64,000 bases of DNA, taken from BOG-908 sp964242595 (GTDB lineage: Bacteria > Pseudomonadota > Alphaproteobacteria > Acetobacterales > Acetobacteraceae). Both the position numbers and the translations under genes were made by a program. The notes below the pieces were generated by a model. It ran no database searches and was not told where the DNA came from. It worked only from the letters and a program-made list of their open reading frames with translations. Positions 24,543 through 32,947 of the stretch are shown here, in pieces. The DNA lies in contig CAXTBC010000008.1 of NCBI GenBank assembly GCA_964242595.1, positions 1-64,000 of the forward strand, read 5' to 3'. Position 1 is the stretch's first letter; every line of letters starts with the position of its first letter.

Positions 24543-26410
24543 TCGAGGCCGAGCAGGCGGGCCGGATCGGGTTCTGCCAGTCGTTCCGCCAGGATGACGG
24601 CGCGGCCGTCGAACGCGTGCAATCGCGCATGCATGGGCTGGGCGCCAGGCACCTGCGGGTGCCGGTCGCGGCGGCCGAGTGCGCGGCGCCGGGCGGAGCT
24701 GCCTGGTTCGTGCAGACGGTCCTGGAGCTCGCGTCCACGCTGGACGTGATGCCGAGCCTGAATCTTGGCGAGGCACAGGATGTGCCGCCCTGGCTTACGC
24801 CGCTGCTGGCCGGCCTGCGCGGCGCCGTCGAGCACGTGGAGATCCTTGGTAACGGCGAGGCCGTCATGCGGGCCGCTTCCCTGGTGCGCGAGGCCGGCCT
24901 CCTGGCGGTGCTGGGCACCAGCGCGCCCGCCATGCTGGCGCGGCTGCGCCAGCCGGACGCCCGCGCGTTCCTCGGCGGGTTCGACGTTCTCGGCCTGCAC
25001 AACATGCCGGGGCCTGGGGGCGGACGGGCAGCCTGGGATTTGCTGCTGGCCGAACTGGACAGGGCAGCGCAGGCCTGCCGACCCGGGATGGCCGTGTGGA
25101 TCACCGCGACCGGCTACGCCGCTTGGCGCCACGATTTCGGCGCGCAGGCGGAGGCCTTTATCGACGCCGTCGCCACGCCCGCTGGGCGGGTGTACTGGCG
25201 CTGCCTATCGGACGATCCAGGGGTGGCCGACCCCGCCGACTCGCATCTCGGCATTGACGACGCGGCGGGCACGCCCCGCCTGCTCGGCCGCCTGCTGGAG
25301 GGCGGTGTGGCGGAGGTGGAGCGGGTGCTGGGCACCGCTCGCCAGATGGCGATGCCGGCCGTCACCGGCGCGTCACGCCCGGTGCTGGTGACCGGCGGCT
25401 CCGGCTTCATCGGCGCCAACCTGGCCGACCGGCTGGCCGACGAGGGCCACCGGGTGCTGATCTACGACGCGCTGGCGCGGGCCGGCGTGGAGCGCAACCT
25501 GCGCTGGCTGGCGCGCCGCCATCCGGGCCGCGTGAGCTTCGCGCTGGGCGACCTGCGGGACGAAGCGGCGTTGTCGGAGGCGGCCTCCGCTGCCCAGGCG
25601 GTGTTCCACCTGGCCGGACAGGTGGCGGTGACCACCAGCATGGTGCAGCCCCTGGCTGATTTCGAGGTGAACGCGCGCGGCACCCTGGCGCTGCTCGAAG
25701 CCCTGCGCCGGCGCAACCCGGAGGCACCGCTGGTGTTCGCCAGCACCAACAAGGTGTACGGCGATCTGGCCGACATCGCGCTGCTGCGCGAGGGGGAGAG
25801 CTACCTGCCGGCCGACCCGGCTTTGCGCACCCGCGGGGTCGACGAGCAGCGCCCGCTGTGTTTCCACACGCCCTATGGCTGCAGCAAGGGCACCGCGGAC
25901 CAGTACGTGCTGGACTACGCGCACAGCTTCGGCTTGCGCACCGCCGTGCTGCGCATGAGCTGCATCTACGGCGAGCGACAGCTCGGCACCGAGGACCAGG
26001 GCTGGGTGGCGCATTTCCTATTGCGCGCCATCGCTGACCACGACCTGACCATCTACGGCGACGGACGGCAGGTGCGCGATGTGCTGCACGTGAGCGACGC
26101 CGTGGCGGCCTACATGGCCGCCTGGGCACGCATCGGCACGGTGGCCGGCCGTGCCTACAACCTGGGCGGCGGGCCGGCCAACGCCATCAGCCTGCTGCAG
26201 CTCGTGGGCCACATCGAGGACCTGCTCGGCCGGCGCGTCGAGGTAGCGTTTTCCGACTGGCGCCCCGGCGACCAGCGCTACTTCGTGGCCGACACCGGCG
26301 CCGCGCGTCGGGACTTGGGCCTGAAGCCGGCGCTGGGCTGGCGGGAGGGCGTGGCCCGCCTGGCCGAGCATTTCGGCGCGGTGCCGGCCACCACGGAAGC
26401 GGCGCAATGA
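24539..26410 (+). CDS. Fusion: glycosidase-like domain plus NAD-dependent epimerase
   Basis: A 623-residue two-domain protein. Residues about 1-270 read as a TIM-barrel of the GH-A clan (strand patterns LGARHLRVP, DVMPSLNLG, EILGNGEAV, DVLGLHNMP, VWITATGYAAWRHDF). At the strand-7 position, where GH-A enzymes carry the nucleophile Glu (TETG), this protein has Ala190 (TATG). Residues about 280-615 are an extended SDR with VTGGSGFIGANL and catalytic Y446/K450 (PYGCSK), nearest in feel to CDP-paratose 2-epimerase-like enzymes. The epimerase half should be active; the barrel may be a binding or scaffolding domain. Coupled by ATGA to the preceding epimerase gene. Confidence 0.78.
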   Translation: MIEAEQAGRIGFCQSFRQDDGAAVERVQSRMHGLGARHLRVPVAAAECAAPGGAAWFVQTVLELASTLDVMPSLNLGEAQDVPPWLTPLLAGLRGAVEHVEILGNGEAVMRAASLVREAGLLAVLGTSAPAMLARLRQPDARAFLGGFDVLGLHNMPGPGGGRAAWDLLLAELDRAAQACRPGMAVWITATGYAAWRHDFGAQAEAFIDAVATPAGRVYWRCLSDDPGVADPADSHLGIDDAAGTPRLLGRLLEGGVAEVERVLGTARQMAMPAVTGASRPVLVTGGSGFIGANLADRLADEGHRVLIYDALARAGVERNLRWLARRHPGRVSFALGDLRDEAALSEAASAAQAVFHLAGQVAVTTSMVQPLADFEVNARGTLALLEALRRRNPEAPLVFASTNKVYGDLADIALLREGESYLPADPALRTRGVDEQRPLCFHTPYGCSKGTADQYVLDYAHSFGLRTAVLRMSCIYGERQLGTEDQGWVAHFLLRAIADHDLTIYGDGRQVRDVLHVSDAVAAYMAAWARIGTVAGRAYNLGGGPANAISLLQLVGHIEDLLGRRVEVAFSDWRPGDQRYFVADTGAARRDLGLKPALGWREGVARLAEHFGAVPATTEAAQ

Positions 26411-26420
26411 GGCCCGTTTC

Positions 26421-27713
26421 GTGAGGGTGGCGCTTGTCAACCCGCCCTGGCACTTCGATGGCAGCATCTATTTCGGCTGCCGCGAGCCGCACCTCCCGAT
26501 CGAGCTGGGCGCCTGCAAGCTGCTGCTCGAGCAGGACGGGCACGAGGTGCTGCTGCTGGACGGCCACCTGAACCCGGCCACCGCCGCCGAACTGGCCGAC
26601 GCGGTTGCCGATTTCCGCCCGGCGATGACGGTGATCCCCACCGCGCCGAGCTACCTGTTCTGGCGCTGCGCGCCGCCAGAGCTGCGCGTGCCGCGCGAGA
26701 TGATCACCGCGCTGGACGGCCGCGGCGGGCGCATCGTGGCGGTGGGGCCGCACGGCTCGGCCACCCCGCGCGCAGCATTGCGCAAGCTGGGCGCCGACGT
26801 AGTCGTGCGCGGCGAGTGCGAGGAGGCCGTCGCCGCTTTGGCGAACGCCTGGCCGCGCACGGACGTGCCGGGCGCCGCGGTGCTCGACGGCGGCACCTTG
26901 CGCCTGACCGGCGGCGTGCAGGCGACCGGCTTCACCAACTTGGCCGCCCTGCGATGGCCCGATGTGTGGGTGGCCCGCCACCACCACCACCACCACCGGT
27001 TCGACGCGACGCCGTCCGTCCCCGGCGCCGAGGTGGAAGCCTCCCGCGGCTGCCCCTACCATTGCAGCTTCTGCGCCAAAATCGACTTTCGCGACGCCTA
27101 CCGCCGCCGCGCGCTGCCGGCGCTGCTCGACGAGATTGACGCGCTGCGTGCCCAGGGCGTGGGCTACCTGTACTTCATCGACGAGATCTTCCTGCCGCAG
27201 CCGGCCCTGCTGCAGGCGCTGGTGGGACGCGGCCTGCAGTTCGGCATGCAGACCAGGATCGATTTGTGGAAGCCCGAGCTGCTGGAGCTGCTGGGGCGCG
27301 CCGGCTGCGTCTCCATCGAGGCCGGCGTGGAAAGCCTGACCGAGGATGGGCGGGCGGCGCTGGACAAGAGCTGCCGGATGAGCACGGACGACCTGACGTC
27401 CCGCCTGCTGCTGGCGCGCGCCCACGTGCCGTTCGTTCAGGCCAACTTGATCGAAACTCCCGGCGACGCGCCGGAGATGGTGGCCGCGTGGCGCGCGCGG
27501 CTGCAGGACGGCGGCGTGTGGGCCAACGACCCGGTTCCCATGTTCCCCTACCCCAGCAGCCCCGACTACCGCGCCCGCTGGGGTGCGCCGGACGACGACG
27601 CCTGGGAGCGCGCGCTGGACCACTACCTTGGCCAGTTCAGCCGCTTTTCCGACATCCAGGACGCAGCTCCGCTGAGCCTTGCGCGTCTGGAAGCCGACTG
27701 CCTTCCGGCATGA
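26421..27713 (+). CDS. B12-binding-domain radical SAM protein
   Basis: A 430-residue radical SAM enzyme. Residues 1-150 form a Rossmann-like cobalamin-binding type domain (VALVNPPW at the start; LLLDGHLNP instead of the full DxHxxG). The radical SAM core begins with the cluster motif C211-P-Y-H-C215-S-F-C218. Just before it is a run of six histidines (187-192). Class-B radical SAM enzymes methylate or rearrange unreactive carbon; the substrate is presumably a sugar or lipid made by this cassette. The start is a GTG at 26421 with GAGG about 8 nt upstream. A family A repeat follows 16 nt after the stop. Confidence 0.85.
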   Translation: MRVALVNPPWHFDGSIYFGCREPHLPIELGACKLLLEQDGHEVLLLDGHLNPATAAELADAVADFRPAMTVIPTAPSYLFWRCAPPELRVPREMITALDGRGGRIVAVGPHGSATPRAALRKLGADVVVRGECEEAVAALANAWPRTDVPGAAVLDGGTLRLTGGVQATGFTNLAALRWPDVWVARHHHHHHRFDATPSVPGAEVEASRGCPYHCSFCAKIDFRDAYRRRALPALLDEIDALRAQGVGYLYFIDEIFLPQPALLQALVGRGLQFGMQTRIDLWKPELLELLGRAGCVSIEAGVESLTEDGRAALDKSCRMSTDDLTSRLLLARAHVPFVQANLIETPGDAPEMVAAWRARLQDGGVWANDPVPMFPYPSSPDYRARWGAPDDDAWERALDHYLGQFSRFSDIQDAAPLSLARLEADCLPA

Positions 27714-27728
27714 GCCTCGATCGAGGTA

Positions 27729-27858
27729 AGAAAGGCCTTATTTTTCGAGAAAAAGAAGGAAAAAGCTTTTGTCCGACTGTCGCGGCTCTGTCCGGAACGG
27801 CGCGACAGCGGAGTCAGAAGTTTTTTGGTTCTTTTTTGCAAAAAAGAAACGCTCGCCT
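27729..27858. repeat. Family A repeat, complete inverted pair inside the cassette
   Basis: Left hairpin GGCCTTATTTTTCGAGAAAAAGAAGG, right hairpin TTCTTTTTTGCAAAAAAGAA, with the GTCCGACTGTCGCGG / CGCGACAGCGGAGTC arms between. It splits the cassette into an epimerase/radical SAM part and a glycosyltransferase part. Confidence 0.9.
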
Positions 27859-27870
27859 TGCCTCCGTCAG

Positions 27871-28959
27871 ATGACGGTGAGCGCGCGCACGAACCACGTG
27901 CTGATCAGCACGGACGCGGTAGGCGGCGTGTGGACCTACAGCCTGGCGCTGGCACGCGGGCTCACGGCAGCCGGCCTGCGCTGCACGCTTGCCGTGCTAG
28001 GGCCCGCGCCGGATGCCGGCCAGTTGGTCGATGCCGGCGGCCTGCGCGTGGTGACGACCGGCTTGGCGCTGGACTGGACGGTAGACGAGCACCCGGCGCT
28101 CGACGCCATCGCCGACGGGCTGGCCGCCTGCGCGCGCGCGCACGGCGCCACCTCTGTTCACCTGCACGCGCCCTGCCTGGCGGCACGGCGCTGGCACGTG
28201 CCGGTGGTGGCCGTGGCGCATTCCTGCATGGCCACTTGGTGGGACGCGCTGCGTGGCGGGCCCATGCCGCCGGAGATCGCCTGGCACGCCCAGGCGAGCC
28301 TGGAGGGCCTGGTCAGAGCGGACAGGGTAGTGGCGCCCACTGCTGCCTTTGCCGTCCAGTTGCGCCGCTGCTACGGGCTGAGCCGGACGATCGACGTGGT
28401 GCATAACGGCGTTGCCGACACGCCGGCCGGGGCGACGCCGCGGCAGGATCACGTGCTGGCGGCAGGCCGGGTGTGGGACGAGGCGAAAAACATGGCCGTG
28501 CTGGACGCCGCCGCCGGGATGATGCGCACGAAGGTGCACGTAGCGGGTCCGCTGGCCGCGCCCGGCGGCGGCAGCGCCACGGCCACGCACCTGCGCCTGC
28601 TCGGCCGGCTGGCGCCTGACTCGCTTCGCACCGCGATGGCGCAGGCCGCCGCCTTCGCGGCACCCGCGCGCTACGAGCCGTTCGGGCTGTCGGTACTCGA
28701 AGCCGCCCAGGCCGGCACGCCGCTGGTGCTGGCCGACATCGCCGGCTTCCGCGAGCTGTGGGACGGCGCCGCCCTGTTCCTGCCGGCCGACAACGCGCCG
28801 GCCTGGGCCGGCGCGCTGGACGCGCTGGTGGCCGATCCGGCACGGCGCGCAGCGCTCGGCGGTGCCGCACAGGCGCGGGCGGCACGCTACACGCAGGCGG
28901 CGATGGTGGCGGCCACCGCCGCGCTGCACGCCGCCCTGCCCGCCTTGCAGTCGGCATGA
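27871..28959 (+). CDS. GT4-like glycosyltransferase
   Basis: A 362-residue GT-B fold transferase. The N-terminal domain begins TNHVLISTDAVGGVWTYSLA; the C-terminal domain has VLAAGRVWDEAKNM, APARYEPFGLSVLEAAQAG (the E-x7-E donor-binding signature) and LADIAGFREL. It probably uses a nucleotide sugar donor. The ATG at 27871 lacks a strong Shine-Dalgarno; an open frame extends upstream only because it runs through the family A repeat. Its end overlaps the next start (ATGATG). Confidence 0.85.
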   Translation: MTVSARTNHVLISTDAVGGVWTYSLALARGLTAAGLRCTLAVLGPAPDAGQLVDAGGLRVVTTGLALDWTVDEHPALDAIADGLAACARAHGATSVHLHAPCLAARRWHVPVVAVAHSCMATWWDALRGGPMPPEIAWHAQASLEGLVRADRVVAPTAAFAVQLRRCYGLSRTIDVVHNGVADTPAGATPRQDHVLAAGRVWDEAKNMAVLDAAAGMMRTKVHVAGPLAAPGGGSATATHLRLLGRLAPDSLRTAMAQAAAFAAPARYEPFGLSVLEAAQAGTPLVLADIAGFRELWDGAALFLPADNAPAWAGALDALVADPARRAALGGAAQARAARYTQAAMVAATAALHAALPALQSA

Positions 28960-30059
28960 TGCGGATCGTCTACTTCACCCACTCGCTGGTGTCCTGCTGG
29001 AACCACGGCAACGCGCATTTCCTGCGTGGCGTGCTGCGCGCGCTGGCCGCCGAGGGGCACGACGTGCTGGCCTGCGAGCCGGCGCAGAGCTGGAGCCGGG
29101 AGAACCTGGAAGCCGACCAGGGCCTGGACGCCGCCGCCGCCTTTGCCGCCAGGTTCCCCGGCCTGGCCGCGCGCGTGCTGGACGGAGAGGACGCGCTGGC
29201 GGAGGCGCTGGACGGGGCCGACCTGGTAATCGTGCACGAGTGGAACGAACCGGCGCTGGTGGCCGCCATCGGCCGCGCCCGCCGGCATGCCCGCTTCACC
29301 CTGCTGTTCCACGACACCCACCACCGCGCCGTCAGTGAGCCCGACGCCATCCGCCGCTTCGAGCTGTCCGCCTATGACGGCGTCCTGGCCTTCGGCGCCA
29401 CCCTGGCGCGGGTGTACGAGGACTGGGGCTGGGCCGGCCGCGTGTTCGTCTGGCACGAGGCGGCCGACACCGCCCTGTTCCACCCCCCCGCCGGCCCCAC
29501 GGCGCGTGACGGCGCGGTCTGGGTGGGCAACTGGGGCGACGGCGAGCGCACGGCCGAGCTGGAGAGCTTCTTGCTGGCACCGGCACAGCGCGCCGGCGTA
29601 GCACTGGACGTGCACGGCGTGCGCTATCCGGACGCCGCCCGCGACATGCTCGCCCGCCACGGCGCCCGCTTCCACGGCTGGATCGCCAACGCGGACGTGC
29701 CCGCCGCCTTCGCCCGCCACCGCTTCACCGTGCACGTGCCCCGCCGCTTCTACACGGCGGCGCTGCCCGGAATCCCTACCATACGGGTGTTCGAGGCGCT
29801 GGCCTGCGGCATCCCGCTGGTCTGCGCGCCGTGGCAGGACAGCGAGGCGCTGTTCCGGCCCGGCGAGGACTACCTGGTGGCGCGCGACGGCGCCGAGATG
29901 GAGCGGCACATGCGCGCACTGACCCACGACCCCGCGCTGGCCGCGCAACTGGCGGCCAGCGGCCTGGCGCGCGTCACCGCCCGCCACACCTGCGCCGTCC
30001 GCGCCACCGAGCTGCTGGCGGTAGCGGACAGGCTGGCCGGTGCCCGGGTGCCGGCCTGA
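28956..30059 (+). CDS. CgeB-like glycosyltransferase, paralogue 1
   Basis: A 367-residue GT-B type protein. The N-terminus IVYFTHSLVSCWNHGNAHF and the C-terminal signature IRVFEALACGIPLVCAPWQD followed by YLVARDG match the CgeB/glycosyl-transferase-1-like domain. It shares both motifs with the next two genes, so the three arose by tandem duplication. FHDTHHRAVSEPD in the middle is distinctive. It overlaps its neighbours by 1-4 nt on each side. Confidence 0.8.
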   Translation: MMRIVYFTHSLVSCWNHGNAHFLRGVLRALAAEGHDVLACEPAQSWSRENLEADQGLDAAAAFAARFPGLAARVLDGEDALAEALDGADLVIVHEWNEPALVAAIGRARRHARFTLLFHDTHHRAVSEPDAIRRFELSAYDGVLAFGATLARVYEDWGWAGRVFVWHEAADTALFHPPAGPTARDGAVWVGNWGDGERTAELESFLLAPAQRAGVALDVHGVRYPDAARDMLARHGARFHGWIANADVPAAFARHRFTVHVPRRFYTAALPGIPTIRVFEALACGIPLVCAPWQDSEALFRPGEDYLVARDGAEMERHMRALTHDPALAAQLAASGLARVTARHTCAVRATELLAVADRLAGARVPA

Positions 30060-31144
30060 TGCGCATCGCGTTCTACGGGTCCAGCCTGCTGTCGAGCTAC
30101 TGGAACGGCGCGGCCACCTACTACCGCGGTCTGCTGCAGGCGCTGGCCGCCTACGGCCACGCCATCACCTTCTACGAGCCGGACGCGTTCGACAGGCAGG
30201 CCCACCGCGACATCGACCCGCCGGACTGGGCGCGCGTGGTGGTCTATCCCGCAACTGCGGCCGGGCTGGCCGGCGTGCTGGCGCAGGCGGGTGGCGCCGA
30301 CCTGGTGGTGAAGGCTAGCGGCGTCGGCGTGTTCGACGACGAGCTGGTGGCCGGCGTGCTGGCCCACGCGCGGCCTGGTGCGCTGCGCGTGTTCTGGGAC
30401 GTGGACGCGCCGGCCACCCTGGCCACCCTGCGCGCCGCACCCGACCACGTGCTGCGCCGCAACCTGGCCGCCTTCGACCTGGTGCTGACCTATGGCGGCG
30501 GCCCGCCGGTGGTGGAAGCCTACCAGGCGCTGGGCGCCCGGCGCTGCGTGCCGGTCTATAACGGGCTGGACCCCGCCACCCACTTCCCGGTCGCGGCCGA
30601 CCCCGCCTACGCCGCCGACCTGGGGTTCCTCGCCAACCGCCTGCCGGACCGCGAGGCGCGGGTGGAGACGTTCTTCCTGGCGCCGGCCGCCGCCCTGCCG
30701 GACCGCCGCTTCCTGCTGGGCGGCAACGGCTGGGCGGACAAGCCGATGACAACCAACGTCACGCGCATCGGCCACGTGCCCACGGCGGCGCACAACGCGC
30801 TGAACTGCTCGGCGCTGGCGGTGCTGAACGTGGCGCGCGACAGCATGGCCGCGGTTGGCTTCTCGCCCGCCACAAGGGTGTTCGAGGCGGCAGGCGCCGG
30901 CGCCTGCCTGATCACCGATGCCTGGGAGGGCATCGAGCTGTTCCTCGAGCCCGGACGCGAGATCCTGGTGGCCCGGGACGGGCAGGACGTGGCCGCGCAC
31001 CTGGCCGCGCTGACGCCGGCGCGGGCGCGGGCGATCGGCCAGGCGGCGATGGCGCGCTGCCTGGCGCAGCACACCTACGCGCAGCGCGCGGCCGAGGTGC
31101 AGGCGCTTTTGGCGCAGACGCGCGCGGCCGAGCCGGTGGGGTGA
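30059..31144 (+). CDS. CgeB-like glycosyltransferase, paralogue 2
   Basis: A 361-residue member of the same trio: IAFYGSSLLSSYWNGAATYY at the start and TRVFEAAGAGACLITDAWEG near the end, followed by EILVARDG. FWDVDAPATLATL in the middle aligns with FYDIDTPVTLAML of paralogue 3, so 2 and 3 are closer to each other than to 1. Start ATG 30059 shares one base with the previous stop (TGATG). Confidence 0.8.
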   Translation: MRIAFYGSSLLSSYWNGAATYYRGLLQALAAYGHAITFYEPDAFDRQAHRDIDPPDWARVVVYPATAAGLAGVLAQAGGADLVVKASGVGVFDDELVAGVLAHARPGALRVFWDVDAPATLATLRAAPDHVLRRNLAAFDLVLTYGGGPPVVEAYQALGARRCVPVYNGLDPATHFPVAADPAYAADLGFLANRLPDREARVETFFLAPAAALPDRRFLLGGNGWADKPMTTNVTRIGHVPTAAHNALNCSALAVLNVARDSMAAVGFSPATRVFEAAGAGACLITDAWEGIELFLEPGREILVARDGQDVAAHLAALTPARARAIGQAAMARCLAQHTYAQRAAEVQALLAQTRAAEPVG

Positions 31145-32223
31145 GCGCGCCCTTGCGCATCGTGGTGGTCGGCCTGTCGCTCAGCTCCTCCTGGGGCAAC
31201 GGCCACGCCACCACCTACCGCGCGCTGCTGCGCGCGCTGGCCGCGCGCGGCCACGAATTGCTGTTCCTGGAATGCGACCGGCCCTGGTACGCGCAGCACC
31301 GCGACATGCCGGCGCCCGATTTCTGCAAGCTGGAGCTTTACGACGAGGTGACCGACCTTGCCCGCTGGCGGGCGGAGATGACGCGCGCGGACCTGGTGAT
31401 GATAGGCTCCTACGTAGTGGACGGCATCGCGGCCGCGCGGCTGGTCAGGCCCTGGGCGGGCAAGCTGGCGTTCTACGACATCGACACGCCGGTAACCCTG
31501 GCGATGCTGGAGCGCGGCGAGGCGAGCTACATCTCCGCCGACACCATCCCGCTCTACGACCTATACTTCTCGTTCACCGGCGGCCCGACGCTGCGCCTGC
31601 TGGAGCAGCGCCACGGCGCGCGGGCGGCGCGCGCGCTGTTCTGCGCCGTCGACCCGGCGTTGTACACGCCGGCCGAACCGCGCGCGGCACCACGGTGGGA
31701 CCTGGGTTACCTGGGCACTTACAGCGCGGACCGGCAGCCGGTGCTGGACCGGCTGCTGCTGGAACCCGCGCGTCGTGCGCCGGAATGCCGCTTCGTGGTC
31801 GCCGGCCCGCAGTACCCGGACGGCATCGCCTGGCCGGCGAACGTGGAGCGGCTGGAACACCTGCCGCCGAGCGACCACGCGGCGTTCTACAACAGTCTGG
31901 CCTGGACGATGAACGTGACCAGGGCGGACATGGTGGCGGCCGGCTACAGCCCGAGCGTCAGGCTGTTCGAGGCGGCGGCCTGCGCCACGCCGATCATCAG
32001 CGACGACTGGGCCGGGCTGGGCGATTTCCTCTCGCCCGGCACGGAGATCGTGGTGGCCCGGACGTCGCGCGACGTATTGGACTGCCTGGACTGGTCTGAA
32101 GAGAGGCGGCGGGCGATGGGCCGGGCGGCACGGCAGCGCGTGCTGGGTGGGCACACGGCGGATCATCGGGCGGCGTTGCTGGAGCGGGAGGTCGTAAGGA
32201 GCAAGCAAGCAGTTCTTTTTTGA
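31141..32223 (+). CDS. CgeB-like glycosyltransferase, paralogue 3
   Basis: A 360-residue member of the trio: LRIVVVGLSLSSSWGNGHAT, FYDIDTPVTLAML and VRLFEAAACATPIISDDWAG. It starts with GTG overlapping the previous stop (GTGA). The last seven residues (SKQAVLF) and the stop codon are encoded by the first hairpin of a family A repeat, which suggests the original 3' end was replaced when the repeat arrived. End of the cassette. Confidence 0.8.
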   Translation: MSAPLRIVVVGLSLSSSWGNGHATTYRALLRALAARGHELLFLECDRPWYAQHRDMPAPDFCKLELYDEVTDLARWRAEMTRADLVMIGSYVVDGIAAARLVRPWAGKLAFYDIDTPVTLAMLERGEASYISADTIPLYDLYFSFTGGPTLRLLEQRHGARAARALFCAVDPALYTPAEPRAAPRWDLGYLGTYSADRQPVLDRLLLEPARRAPECRFVVAGPQYPDGIAWPANVERLEHLPPSDHAAFYNSLAWTMNVTRADMVAAGYSPSVRLFEAAACATPIISDDWAGLGDFLSPGTEIVVARTSRDVLDCLDWSEERRRAMGRAARQRVLGGHTADHRAALLEREVVRSKQAVLF

Positions 32224-32330
32224 AAAAAGAACCAAAAAACTTTTGCTCCCTGTCGGGCGTGCCCGAAGAGAGCCGCGCCCAGTAGCAAAAGCTTTTTGCT
32301 TCTTTTTCTTGAAAAAGAAGGTCTTGCTTA
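32202..32330. repeat. Family A repeat, complete inverted pair, between convergent genes
   Basis: Left hairpin AGTTCTTTTTTGAAAAAAGAAC, right hairpin GCTTCTTTTTCTTGAAAAAGAAG; TGCTCCCTGTCGGG lies between. It contributes the stop codon of the glycosyltransferase on the left, and its right edge (GCTTA) supplies the TAA of the CHRD gene on the right. Confidence 0.9.
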
Positions 32331-32759
32331 CTTAGCCTTCAGCATCTGCCCCCGCGCCGCCCCTTTGGGATGCACGGACGTGTGCAGGTTGGCATACCAC
32401 AAACCGGCCTCAAGCTGCTTCTGCTGGTCGGGCGACAGCGTGACGCTACCGTGGATTGGGCTGGCCGGGTTGGTGCCCAGCGGCACCACAACGCCCGCGT
32501 TCACGCCGACTGCGGCTGGGCCGTGGAAATGCGCCGCGGTAATCGGGCTGTCGAAGCCGCCGAAGGCCACGTTGTAGGTCAGCACGCCGGTTGCCGTGTC
32601 TAGCGATGCGTCCGCCGTGCCTGCACCCTTGCTGATGAGCGACGGCACTTCGGTAGCCGGTGAGAGCGCCGCACGGAACCTGAGCGTTTCGGCATGTGCC
32701 CGGACGGGCACCGTGGCCAGGGCGCAAAGCAGGGCGGCGGAGAGGATGCGATGCGGCAT
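32328..32759 (-). CDS. CHRD domain-containing exported protein
   Basis: A 143-residue protein with a signal peptide (residues 1-23, ending VRAHA) and one CHRD domain: FRAALSPATEVPS at its start, TGVLTYNVAFGGF, ITAAHFHGPA and WYANLHTSVHPKGAARGQ at its end. CHRD domains occur in chordin and in many secreted bacterial proteins; their bacterial role is unclear. The ATG at 32759 is chosen because the signal peptide begins there. Convergent with the glycosyltransferase cassette. Confidence 0.88.
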   Translation of the reverse strand: MPHRILSAALLCALATVPVRAHAETLRFRAALSPATEVPSLISKGAGTADASLDTATGVLTYNVAFGGFDSPITAAHFHGPAAVGVNAGVVVPLGTNPASPIHGSVTLSPDQQKQLEAGLWYANLHTSVHPKGAARGQMLKAK

Positions 32760-32947
32760 ATCTGGAGCTCTCAAGGGTGGGACTCGAAAGTAGCCCTAAG
32801 CCGCCTGTGCGGCATACCTCAATGTTCGGTGTTCCAACGGGAATCTAGCGCAAGTTCCCGGCATCCATCAGACACGCAAATGTCAGTTGCGGGAACCCTC
32901 GCCGGCCCTGTTACGGTCTACTTCATTGAAAAGGCGATTGGAGCTGC

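Noticed and set aside
26979..26996. Hexahistidine as vector or tag contamination
   Set aside because: It lies inside a continuous, well-conserved-looking gene far from either end, with native sequence on both sides.
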